From contig JALJCR010000001.1 of assembly GCA_022953095.1 (NCBI GenBank), forward strand, positions 1,770,501-1,834,500: DNA of 64,000 bases, in the 5' to 3' direction. The stretch is from Qipengyuania sp. ABI-127-1. Its GTDB lineage: Bacteria > Pseudomonadota > Alphaproteobacteria > Sphingomonadales > Sphingomonadaceae. Positions 47,331 to 55,152 of this stretch are shown here, piece by piece. Numbering within the stretch: position 1 is the first letter of the stretch; every line of letters begins with the position of its first letter. The translations under genes and the position numbers were made by a program. Under the pieces are notes generated by a model that saw only the letters and a program-made list of their open reading frames with translations, was not told where the DNA came from and made no database searches.

Positions 47331-48377
47331 ATGACCAAGACCAAATCCATCATATTCGCCGCAGTTTCCGCCGCCGCCCTCGCCGCATGCGGTGGCAGCG
47401 GTAGTGACTCCGCTTCGCGCGATTCGATCCGCGCGGTCGGTTCCTCGACCGTCTTCCCCTTCGCCAAGGCGGTTTCGGAAGCCTTCGTGCGCTCCAACCC
47501 CGAATTCCGCTCGCCGATCATCGAATCGACCGGCACGGGCGGCGGCATGAAGCTGTTCTGTTCCGGTGTCGGCGCCGATACGCCCGACATGACCAATGCA
47601 TCGCGCCGCATGAAGGCCAGCGAATTCGCCGACTGCCAGGCCAATGGCGTGACCGATGTGATCGAACTGCAGGTCGGTCTCGATGGCATCGCCTTCGCTT
47701 CGGCCAAGGGTGGGATCACCATGAACCTGACCCCTCAGCAGGTTTACGAAGCGCTGGCCGCATCGCCCTATGGCGGCGAGCAGACAACCAAGACCTGGTC
47801 GGACGTCGATCCTTCGCTGCCCGATCAGCCGATCCTGGTCTACGGCCCGCCCTCCACCTCGGGCACGCGCGATGCGCTCAAAGAACTTGTTCTCGAAGCC
47901 GGTTGCAAGACCAACGCGGACATGAAGGCACTGAAAGAGACCGACGAAGACCGTTATGACCAGCTCTGTACCGAAGTGCGGTCGGACGGGGCCTATGTCG
48001 ACCAGGGCGAGCAGGACAATCTCATCGTCCAGAAGATCGAGGGCAATCCCAACGCCGTGGGCGTCTTCGGCTACAGCTATCTCGAAGAAAACGCCGACAA
48101 GGTTCAGGGCCTCAACATGAATGGTGTCGCCCCGACCTACGAAAATATTTCGAGCTTCGAATATCCCGGCGCTCGCCCGCTCTACGTCTATGTGAAGAAG
48201 GCCCATCTCGACGCGATCCCCGGGCTCAAGGAATATCTCGCCCAGTGGACCAAGATGTGGGCAAAGGATGGCGATCTGGCAAAGATCGGCCTTGTGGCTT
48301 CGCCCGATGACGTTATGGCGGCCAACCAGAAAGCGGCGACCGAGTTCACGACGCTCGACGGCGCCCAGCTCAAGTAA
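47331..48377 (+). CDS. pstS: Phosphate ABC transporter substrate-binding lipoprotein
   Basis: 348-aa periplasmic phosphate-binding protein. The signal ends in the lipobox AALAACGGSG, so Cys (residue ~20) is lipidated. IRAVGSSTVFPFAKAVSEAF carries the phosphate-binding Ser/Thr, FRSPIIESTGTGGGMKLFCS the second binding segment, and YGPPSTSGTRDALKELVL the third. Longer than E. coli PstS and typical for alphaproteobacteria. Start at 47331. It captures Pi for PstCAB and is presumably PhoB-activated from the box upstream. Confidence 0.95.
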   Translation: MTKTKSIIFAAVSAAALAACGGSGSDSASRDSIRAVGSSTVFPFAKAVSEAFVRSNPEFRSPIIESTGTGGGMKLFCSGVGADTPDMTNASRRMKASEFADCQANGVTDVIELQVGLDGIAFASAKGGITMNLTPQQVYEALAASPYGGEQTTKTWSDVDPSLPDQPILVYGPPSTSGTRDALKELVLEAGCKTNADMKALKETDEDRYDQLCTEVRSDGAYVDQGEQDNLIVQKIEGNPNAVGVFGYSYLEENADKVQGLNMNGVAPTYENISSFEYPGARPLYVYVKKAHLDAIPGLKEYLAQWTKMWAKDGDLAKIGLVASPDDVMAANQKAATEFTTLDGAQLK

Positions 48378-48392
48378 GGTTGAATGTAACGC

Positions 48393-49778
48393 ATGTCGCC
48401 AGCCATCTTGCTCCTCCTGGCCCTCGGGCTCGGGCTCGCCGGATGGTTGGCGGCTCGTGCACGTGCATGGACCTTTCGGCGTGAAAGCGCCAATGGCAGG
48501 CTTGCCAGCCTGCCTACCTACCACGCGTGGTACGTCGCGCTGTGGATTGTGCTTCCGGTACTGGTATTCGTGGCGCTTTGGGGTGCGATAGCTCCGGGCC
48601 TCGTCAGCCAGTCGGTCTTGGCCGATCCCGCAGCGGCCGACCTTCCCGTATTCGGATTCGAACGCCAGACGATCCTCAACGAGGCCCGCGCAGTCGCGAC
48701 GGGGGCGGCGCCTGCCGTGTTCAATCCCCAGGCTGCCGCGCTTGTCGAACCCTATCGGGATGCGCTGTCGCATTACAACCTGATCGGGATCGCGGTCACG
48801 GTGCTGATCGCGTTTCTCGGCGGTGCCTACGCCTTCCTGCGCCTGCGCCCGGATTTCGCAGCCCGCACCAAGGTCGAGCGGATCGTCATGTCGATCTTGC
48901 TGGGTGCTTCGCTGGTGGCGATCCTGACCACCATCGGCATCCTTGCCAGCCTTATTTTCGAAACCGTCCGGTTCTTCGGCATGGTTTCACCGATCGATTT
49001 CCTTTTCGGCACGCATTGGGGTCCCGACCCCATGGCCAATCCCGACAATCCCGATCCATCCCGCTATGGCGCGGTGCCGCTGTTCTGGGGGACACTGTTC
49101 ATCGGTGCGATCATCGCCATGATCGTCGCCATCCCCCTCGGCCTCATGAGCGCGATCTACCTCACCCAATATGCCAACCCCCGGCTGCGCAAATGGATCA
49201 AGCCGGCGCTCGAGATTCTCGCCGGCGTGCCGACGGTCGTCTACGGATATTTCGCCGCTCTGACGATCGCACCGGCCATTCGCGATATCGCCCTGAAGCT
49301 CGGCGTGACGAACCCTTCGACCGAGAGCGCACTCGCCGCCGGTCTGGTCATGGGTGTGATGATCATTCCCTTCGTATCCTCGATGGCCGACGACAGCATC
49401 ACCGCAGTTCCGCAAGCAATGCGCGACGGTAGCCTGGCCATGGGGGCGACGACCAGCGAGACGATCCGACGCGTTCTGGTTCCCGCTGCCCTGCCCGGCA
49501 TCGTGGCCGGGATCATGCTGGCCATCAGCCGCGCGATCGGGGAAACCATGATCGTGGTGATGGCGGCATCGACGGCGGCCAACCTGTCGGCCAACCCCCT
49601 CGACAGAATGACGACTGTGACGGTCCAGATCGTCAAGATGCTGACCGGCGAAGGGAGCTTCGACCACCCTGCCACGCTCAGCGCCTTTGCCCTCGGCTTT
49701 GTTCTGTTCCTCGTCACCCTCGGCCTCAACTTCATCGCGCTCAGCGTGGTCAAAAGGTATCGCGAAGCATATGACTGA
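48393..49778 (+). CDS. pstC: Phosphate ABC transporter permease PstC
   Basis: 461-aa inner-membrane permease, longer than E. coli PstC because of an N-terminal extension with two extra spans (residues ~1-70) and a periplasmic segment, common in this class. The core permease motif PLFWGTLFIGAIIAMIVAIPLGLMSA is shown in part by IVAIPLGLMSAIYLTQYA; the EAA loop is AMGATTSETIRRVLVPAALPGIVAG with the following AISRAIGETMIV. It overlaps pstA by 8 nt. With PstA it forms the phosphate channel. Confidence 0.93.
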   Translation: MSPAILLLLALGLGLAGWLAARARAWTFRRESANGRLASLPTYHAWYVALWIVLPVLVFVALWGAIAPGLVSQSVLADPAAADLPVFGFERQTILNEARAVATGAAPAVFNPQAAALVEPYRDALSHYNLIGIAVTVLIAFLGGAYAFLRLRPDFAARTKVERIVMSILLGASLVAILTTIGILASLIFETVRFFGMVSPIDFLFGTHWGPDPMANPDNPDPSRYGAVPLFWGTLFIGAIIAMIVAIPLGLMSAIYLTQYANPRLRKWIKPALEILAGVPTVVYGYFAALTIAPAIRDIALKLGVTNPSTESALAAGLVMGVMIIPFVSSMADDSITAVPQAMRDGSLAMGATTSETIRRVLVPAALPGIVAGIMLAISRAIGETMIVVMAASTAANLSANPLDRMTTVTVQIVKMLTGEGSFDHPATLSAFALGFVLFLVTLGLNFIALSVVKRYREAYD

Positions 49779-51021
49779 GCGTGTCGCCCCCACTCGCACG
49801 CCCGCCTTCGAGGCGCGCCTCAAGAAACGCTACGCTGCCGAACGCCGGTTCAAGGCGCTTGGCCTGTCGGCGATCCTGTTCTCGATCGCCGTGCTCATAC
49901 TCCTGCTCGCGACAATGACCTTCAACGGGATTGGCGGGTTCCAGCGCGTGGAAGTGCAGGTCCCTGTCGATTTTGCCGAATCCGGTATCGCGGCCGATCC
50001 CACAGCCATGGCACAGCCGGGTGCCCTCGCCTCGCTCGAGGCACAGGGCCTGCGCGACGTGGTCCAATACTTCGCGGAAGAACATCTGGGCGAAGATGGT
50101 GCCGAAGAGCTCGGCCCCCAAGCCTGGCGCGACGTTGCCGCGGCGATCATCGCCGATCCGGCAATTCTGCGCGAAGAGATCACGTTCTCCCTTCCCGCAT
50201 CGGCCGATCTTGCTTCGGGTTATGAAGGTGAAGGCTCGCAGGACATGCAGGCGCTCGCGGCGCAACTGGCGCAAGAAGGGCAGATCGAGAAGAACTTCGA
50301 TGTCGGCTTCCTGACCCGCTCTGATGCGACAAACCCGCAGCAGGTCGGTATCTGGGGCGCGCTCAAGGGCTCCATGCTGACGATGGTCGTCACCCTCCTG
50401 CTAGCATTCCCGATCGGCGTTCTCGCGGCACTCTATCTCGAAGAATATGCGCCCAAGAACCGGTGGACCGACTTCATCGAGCTGTCGATCAACAATCTGG
50501 CCGCCGTTCCATCGATCATTTTCGGCCTGCTGGGCCTCGCCGTATTCCTGACGCTGTTCCCCAATTTGCGGTCGGCGCCGGTGATCGGCGGTATGACGCT
50601 CGCCCTGATGACCATGCCGGTCATTGTGATTTCGGGCCGCAACGCCATCAAGGCCGTTCCGCCGAGCATTCGCGATGGCGCGCTTGCAGTGGGTGCCTCG
50701 CCCGTCCAGGTCGTGTTCCACCACGTCCTGCCGCTTGCCTTGCCGGGCATCCTTACGGGCACGATCATCGGCATGGCACGCGCTCTTGGCGAGACCGCGC
50801 CGCTGCTGATGATCGGCATGCGCGCCTTTGTCGCCACCCCGCCCGATGGTTTTACCTCGCCCGCGACCGTCCTGCCGATGCAGATCTTCCTGTGGTCGGA
50901 CGAAATCGACCGCGGTTTCGTGGAACGCACCAGCGCGGCGATCATCGTGCTATTACTGTTCCTGCTCGTGATGAACGGGCTCGCCATCTACCTGCGTAAC
51001 AAATTCGAGAAAACCTGGTGA
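49771..51021 (+). CDS. pstA: Phosphate ABC transporter permease PstA
   Basis: 416-aa permease. The N-terminal ~200 residues include one span ([20 protein letters not shown]) and a large periplasmic region of the DUF3333 type found in alphaproteobacterial PstA. The membrane domain follows, with [38 protein letters not shown], the EAA loop [20 protein letters not shown] and [20 protein letters not shown] at 49771 lies within the last codons of pstC. It pairs with PstC in the membrane. Confidence 0.93.
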   Translation: MTERVAPTRTPAFEARLKKRYAAERRFKALGLSAILFSIAVLILLLATMTFNGIGGFQRVEVQVPVDFAESGIAADPTAMAQPGALASLEAQGLRDVVQYFAEEHLGEDGAEELGPQAWRDVAAAIIADPAILREEITFSLPASADLASGYEGEGSQDMQALAAQLAQEGQIEKNFDVGFLTRSDATNPQQVGIWGALKGSMLTMVVTLLLAFPIGVLAALYLEEYAPKNRWTDFIELSINNLAAVPSIIFGLLGLAVFLTLFPNLRSAPVIGGMTLALMTMPVIVISGRNAIKAVPPSIRDGALAVGASPVQVVFHHVLPLALPGILTGTIIGMARALGETAPLLMIGMRAFVATPPDGFTSPATVLPMQIFLWSDEIDRGFVERTSAAIIVLLLFLLVMNGLAIYLRNKFEKTW

Positions 51022-51806
51022 CCGTAGTCCACGACAACCTCGAGCCCACCGAAGCCAAGATGAGCGCCACCGATGTGTCGGTTTTCTATGGTGACAAGAA
51101 GGCGATCGATTCGGTTTCGATCGACATTCCGACCGAATACGTGACCGCCTTCATCGGTCCGTCCGGTTGCGGCAAGTCCACCTTCCTGCGGACTCTCAAC
51201 CGCATGAACGATACCATTCCCACGGCCCGGGTCGAGGGGATGATCGAACTCGATGGCCAGGATATCTACCGCTCGGGCATGGATGTCGTGCAGCTTCGCG
51301 CCCGGGTCGGCATGGTTTTCCAGAAGCCCAACCCCTTTCCCAAATCGATCTATGACAACATCGCATACGGCCCCAAGATTCACGGTCTGGCCGAAGGCAA
51401 GGACGAACTCGATGCCATCGTCGAGAAATCGCTCAAGCGCGCCGGGTTGTGGGAAGAAGTGAAGGATCGCCTTCAGGACAGTGGTACGGCGCTGTCCGGC
51501 GGCCAGCAGCAGCGATTGTGTATCGCCCGCGCCATTGCGGTCGATCCCGAAGTGATCCTGATGGACGAGCCGTGTTCCGCGCTCGATCCGATCGCCACCG
51601 CGAAGATCGAGGAACTCATCGCGGAACTCAACGGCCGTTACGCTATCGTCATCGTAACCCACTCGATGCAGCAGGCCGCCCGCGTCAGCCAGCGTACCGC
51701 CTTCTTCCACCTCGGAAAAATGGTGGAATACGGCCGCACATCTGACATATTCACCAATCCGCACGAAAAGCGCACCCAGGATTACATCACGGGTCGCTAC
51801 GGATAA
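51018..51806 (+). CDS. pstB: Phosphate ABC transporter ATP-binding protein
   Basis: 262-aa ATPase of the Pst system. Walker [20 protein letters not shown] (PstB-type, residues ~48-66), Q-loop [20 protein letters not shown], signature [17 protein letters not shown], Walker [16 protein letters not shown] and switch His in [12 protein letters not shown]. The start is GTG at 51018, overlapping the pstA stop (GTGA). Four nt after its stop comes phoU. Confidence 0.97.
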   Translation: MTVVHDNLEPTEAKMSATDVSVFYGDKKAIDSVSIDIPTEYVTAFIGPSGCGKSTFLRTLNRMNDTIPTARVEGMIELDGQDIYRSGMDVVQLRARVGMVFQKPNPFPKSIYDNIAYGPKIHGLAEGKDELDAIVEKSLKRAGLWEEVKDRLQDSGTALSGGQQQRLCIARAIAVDPEVILMDEPCSALDPIATAKIEELIAELNGRYAIVIVTHSMQQAARVSQRTAFFHLGKMVEYGRTSDIFTNPHEKRTQDYITGRYG

Positions 51807-51810
51807 GGCC

Positions 51811-52491
51811 ATGAATTCCATGCAAGAACATACAGTAAAGGCCTTCGATGAAGACATCACCCGCCTGCGCGGCCTGATCGCCGAAATGGGCGGATTGGCC
51901 GAAGCGGCGGTCGCCCAATCGCTCGAAGCGCTCGTCAAGGGCGACGATGAGCTGGCGGACAAGGTCGTCAAAGGCGACAAGAAGATCGACGCGCTCGAAA
52001 GCGAGGTCGACAAGCTTGCCGTGCGGATCATCGCGCTGCGTGCCCCCATGGCCGACGATCTTCGCGAAGTGATCGCCGCCCTCAAGATCGCCGGCGTGGT
52101 GGAACGCATCGGCGATTATTCGAAGAACATCGCCAAGGCGAGCAAGCAGATCGGCGGCAATCGCAAGCAGTTCGAACCGCTCACATTGCTGCCCGCCATG
52201 GCGGAAGTCGCTGCCGAAATGGTCCATGACGTGCTGACCGCTTACGCCGCCCGCGATGCCGAGCTGGCCCGCGAGGTGATCGCGGCCGATGAGAAGGTCG
52301 ACGCCTTCTACAATTCGATTTTTCGCAATCTCGTCAGCCACATGGTCGAAAACCCTTCCACCATTTCGAGCGCGGCGCAGATGCTGTTCATCGCACGCAA
52401 TCTCGAGCGTGTCGGCGATCACGCCACGAATGTTGCTGAAATGGTGCACTTTGCGGCAACGGGCAATTATCCGCCCGATGAAGACGGTTGA
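51811..52491 (+). CDS. phoU: Phosphate signalling protein PhoU
   Basis: 226-aa all-helical protein of two PhoU repeats (~residues 15-105 and 120-215). HTVKAFDEDITRLRGLIAEM opens repeat 1, and RDAELAREVIAADEKVDAFYN and LFIARNLERVGDHATNVAEM belong to repeat 2, with the metal-binding D/E positions. It links PstSCAB transport state to PhoR and keeps the regulon off when Pi is plentiful. Its stop codon lies inside the next PhoB box. Confidence 0.96.
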   Translation: MNSMQEHTVKAFDEDITRLRGLIAEMGGLAEAAVAQSLEALVKGDDELADKVVKGDKKIDALESEVDKLAVRIIALRAPMADDLREVIAALKIAGVVERIGDYSKNIAKASKQIGGNRKQFEPLTLLPAMAEVAAEMVHDVLTAYAARDAELAREVIAADEKVDAFYNSIFRNLVSHMVENPSTISSAAQMLFIARNLERVGDHATNVAEMVHFAATGNYPPDEDG

Positions 52492-52516
52492 CACAAAACT
52501 GTAGCGCGAGGGTCAT
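52488..52516 (+). promoter_or_regulatory. PhoB box upstream of phoB
   Basis: Half-sites TTGACAC (52488-52494), CTGTAGC (52499-52505) and GGGTCAT (52510-52516), 11 bp apart, in the phoU-phoB junction. It indicates a separate, self-activated phoB promoter inside the operon. Confidence 0.7.
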
Positions 52517-52561
52517 AAAGCTTTGCCGACCGAGACTGAGAATTCCCGGAAAGGCAAAGAT

Positions 52562-53248
52562 TTGCACGCCGCCAAACTGCTTCTGGTAGAGGACGATCCA
52601 GCCCTCTCCGAACTGCTCGAATATCGTTTTTCCAACGAAGGCTATCAGGTTCGCACGACCTCCGATGGTGACGAGGCCTTGTTGCTCGCTTCAGAGGACG
52701 TGCCCGACCTCGTTATCCTCGACTGGATGATCGAAGGGACCAGCGGAATCGAAGTGTGTCGCCGATTGCGCCGTGACAAGGATACCGCACACGTTCCGAT
52801 CATCATGCTGACCGCCCGCGAGGCGGAAGACGATCGGGTGCGCGGCCTCGATACGGGGGCGGACGATTATCTGACCAAGCCGTTCAGCCCACGCGAACTG
52901 CTTGCCCGCGTGGCTGCGGTCATGCGTCGTATCCGCCCTGCGCTGGCGGGGGAAAGCATCGAGGTCGGCGATATCACGCTGGACCCGGTGGCGCACAAGG
53001 TGACCCGGCGCGGCCGCACCCTCCAGCTCGGCCCGACCGAGTACCGCTTGCTCAAGTTTTTCATGGAAAGTCCGGGGCGCGTGTTCAGCCGCGGGCAGCT
53101 CCTCGACGGGGTCTGGGGTACCGAAAGCGAAATCGAACTGCGCACGGTCGACGTCCATATCCGCCGCCTGCGCAAGGCGATCGAGATCGAGGGTGCCAAG
53201 GACCCGGTACGCACCGTGCGCAGTGCCGGCTATTCGCTCGAAGCCTGA
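52562..53248 (+). CDS. phoB: Phosphate regulon response regulator PhoB
   Basis: 228-aa OmpR/PhoB-type regulator. The receiver domain has KLLLVEDDPALSELLEYRF (acidic pocket), the phosphorylated Asp in DLVILDWMIEGTSG, IIMLTAREAEDDRVRGLDTG and the Lys in DDYLTKPFSPRELLA. The winged-helix domain is LGPTEYRLLKFFMESPGRVF with VDVHIRRLRKAIE. I favour a TTG start at 52562 with GGAAAGG 7 nt upstream, because it matches the length of PhoB and leaves room for the promoter at the PhoB box. A TTG at 52523 would add 13 residues but sits only 7 nt from that box. Confidence 0.9.
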   Translation: MHAAKLLLVEDDPALSELLEYRFSNEGYQVRTTSDGDEALLLASEDVPDLVILDWMIEGTSGIEVCRRLRRDKDTAHVPIIMLTAREAEDDRVRGLDTGADDYLTKPFSPRELLARVAAVMRRIRPALAGESIEVGDITLDPVAHKVTRRGRTLQLGPTEYRLLKFFMESPGRVFSRGQLLDGVWGTESEIELRTVDVHIRRLRKAIEIEGAKDPVRTVRSAGYSLEA

Positions 53249-53311
53249 TCTGGCCGTTCAGCCAGGAAACAGAAGCGGCCCGCTATCGTTCTTCCTCTTG
53301 GGAGAATGCCA

Positions 53312-54289
53312 ATGCTGGAAAGACCCATTGCCGCCTTGCTGGCCTGTTGTTCCACGGCCCTGGTCTTCGCTTGCATCCCGGCGGTCCAAAAGGGGGAAGC
53401 CGAAGAAGGCGATCTGCCCGCCGCAGAGGGTAGCGTGGCTCCGGCCACTGCTCCGGTCACCGACAGCCGGGAAATCGAAGGCAAATGGGATATCGTGCGC
53501 TTCGATGGCTACGAGCCTGCCCGTTTGAACGGACCGACGCGGGTCGCCTTTGCCGATTTCACCGATCGCGGTGTCGCGTTGCGGATCGAGTGTAATTATT
53601 CCGGTGCAGCGGGTTTCGTCGTCGATGGCCGGTTTCGGCCCGAACCCGGCGCCGCGTTTCAGACCGAAATGGGGTGCGGCGCGGTTCGCGAGGCGCGTGA
53701 CACCGCGCTGTTCTCTTTCTTCGGAAAATCGCCGAGCGTCGAACGCCTGGCGGACGGCAAGATACTGCTTCGCGCAGACGGGAAGGAACTGCTGCTCCAG
53801 CGCCCGGACGAGCGGCGGCTCGACTTCCTCCCTCGCCCGGAAGAGCTCGCAGGCGAATGGCGGCTGATCGGCGTGACGCGCTATCTGGAAGGCAATGGCC
53901 ATGCGGGTATCGGGCTGACCGATGTGCCGGGTCGCGTCGTCCTTACGGACACGACGGCCAGTTACACACGCTGTCCGCAATATGATTTCGGATATCGCTA
54001 TACGGAAGAAGGGCGGCTGCTGAAAACGTCCGGCCCGGCAATTCCCGCCAGCCCCGCCTCCTGCGCGGAGCTTTCGGAACCGCAGCGCGGTTCGGACGAT
54101 ATGCCGACCCAGTGGGATGCCATGAGCGTGCTGCATGCCAGCCCGCTGATCGAATGGGCCGGGAAGGAAGAGATTCTCCTGTCGACTGATCGGATCGGGC
54201 TGGTTCTTTCCCGTGCCCCTTGCCGGACGATCGAGCAGTCCGACGATCATTCGGAAACGAAAGAGGTCGATTGCGCTTCGCCGCGTTAG
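53312..54289 (+). CDS. Hypothetical lipoprotein, META-like
   Basis: 325-aa secreted protein. The signal is RPIAALLACCSTALVFAC with a possible lipobox VFAC|IP. The mature part has two repeated units beginning IEGKWDIVRFDGYEPARL and LAGEWRLIGVTRYLEGNG, with paired Cys-containing strands (IECNYSGAAGF, YTRCPQYDFGY) as in META/HslJ-like domains, so it could be a tandem META-fold protein. Role unknown. The ATG at 53312 has GGGAG at a better distance than the ATG at 53306. It is convergent with the extensin-like gene and shares its stop region (54286-54289). Confidence 0.7.
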   Translation: MLERPIAALLACCSTALVFACIPAVQKGEAEEGDLPAAEGSVAPATAPVTDSREIEGKWDIVRFDGYEPARLNGPTRVAFADFTDRGVALRIECNYSGAAGFVVDGRFRPEPGAAFQTEMGCGAVREARDTALFSFFGKSPSVERLADGKILLRADGKELLLQRPDERRLDFLPRPEELAGEWRLIGVTRYLEGNGHAGIGLTDVPGRVVLTDTTASYTRCPQYDFGYRYTEEGRLLKTSGPAIPASPASCAELSEPQRGSDDMPTQWDAMSVLHASPLIEWAGKEEILLSTDRIGLVLSRAPCRTIEQSDDHSETKEVDCASPR

Positions 54290-55029
54290 CGGCAGATACC
54301 CCGCCAGCGCGGGCTCATGTCGAGGTGGAAGTGATCGGCATGCGCGGCATTGTAGTCTGGTGACAGGACCGTTGCGAAGCTTTCGCAAGCGCCGTCTCTC
54401 GCGACGCGGAGAAATCGCGCTTTCTCGCCCTCGCCCGGCCAGTCGCGCAGCACATTGATGCGTGTACCATTATCGAGAACAAACCCGGCGATGTCGATGG
54501 CGTTGGCGCTCGCATGCTCGCTCCACGGGCCGGTGTCACGGCCATAGAGTCGGCGGCAGGAATAGGCTCCAAGATGCTCTATCCGGGCGATTTTCGATCC
54601 GAAAATATCCACGGCCAAGGGATTCAAAACGCCTCTTTCCCACAAGAGCAGAGCAATCGATGCAGGGCACGTCACAGGCGGGGTTCGTGGCGAGAGAGGA
54701 AGACTGTTCAGCCGGATGCGGTCTTCGCGGCGGCAGGCTCCCTCGCCGGCCGGTTCGAACACGTCATGCGCGATTCCGCTGCGGTCGAGTACGGCGCGGC
54801 ATTCGGCCACGTCGTCGCGCAGGGCGAGCAGCTTTGCCTCGGTTGCCCAGCCCACCGGATCGCGCAGATCGAGCGGCGCCCATGGATTGTGTTCGGGATG
54901 GTCGGCCAGCCATGCCCGCCCCGCCAATAGCAGGCCGATTGTGACGAGCAGCAGCAGTGCGCGCCTGTCGCCGGTGAAATTGCCGATGCGGCGCGATACC
55001 CTCGGTTTCATAGACCGCCGCCGTGTCAT
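54286..55029 (-). CDS. Extensin-like C-terminal domain protein
   Basis: 247-aa protein with one N-terminal membrane span (RALLLLVTIGLLLAGRAWLA, residues ~23-42) and an extensin-like domain (PF06904 type). Motifs: CRAVLDRSGI, PVTCPASIALLLWERGVLN with Cys pairs, GAYSCRRLYG, SEHASANAIDIAGFVLDNGT and AHADHFHLDMSP. The HxxxxAxD...H pattern resembles peptidoglycan DD/LD-peptidase-like (VanY/MepA) metal sites, suggesting cell-wall hydrolase activity in the periplasm, but this is unproven. Start at 55029 or, alternatively, ATG at 55011. Downstream of dnaE2 by 123 nt on the same strand. Confidence 0.85.
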   Translation of the reverse strand: MTRRRSMKPRVSRRIGNFTGDRRALLLLVTIGLLLAGRAWLADHPEHNPWAPLDLRDPVGWATEAKLLALRDDVAECRAVLDRSGIAHDVFEPAGEGACRREDRIRLNSLPLSPRTPPVTCPASIALLLWERGVLNPLAVDIFGSKIARIEHLGAYSCRRLYGRDTGPWSEHASANAIDIAGFVLDNGTRINVLRDWPGEGEKARFLRVARDGACESFATVLSPDYNAAHADHFHLDMSPRWRGICR

Positions 55030-55152
55030 TGCAGAAACACGAAGACCGAAATTTCGGGATTGGCAGTTCCAGCACTGCGCCCGCCCCTTTTGCAGGCCGT
55101 AGCGCAGTTCATCGGGAAGGCGGGCGTTTCGGTATCGATCATCGGGCGCGTC

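Noticed and set aside
47325..48773. 482-codon minus-strand frame across pstS and the start of pstC
   Set aside because: Lies antisense to PstS/PstC with strong motifs; composition typical of antisense frames.
53251..53266. CTGGC/GCCAG hairpin after phoB
   Set aside because: 5-bp stem without a T-run; not enough for a terminator call.
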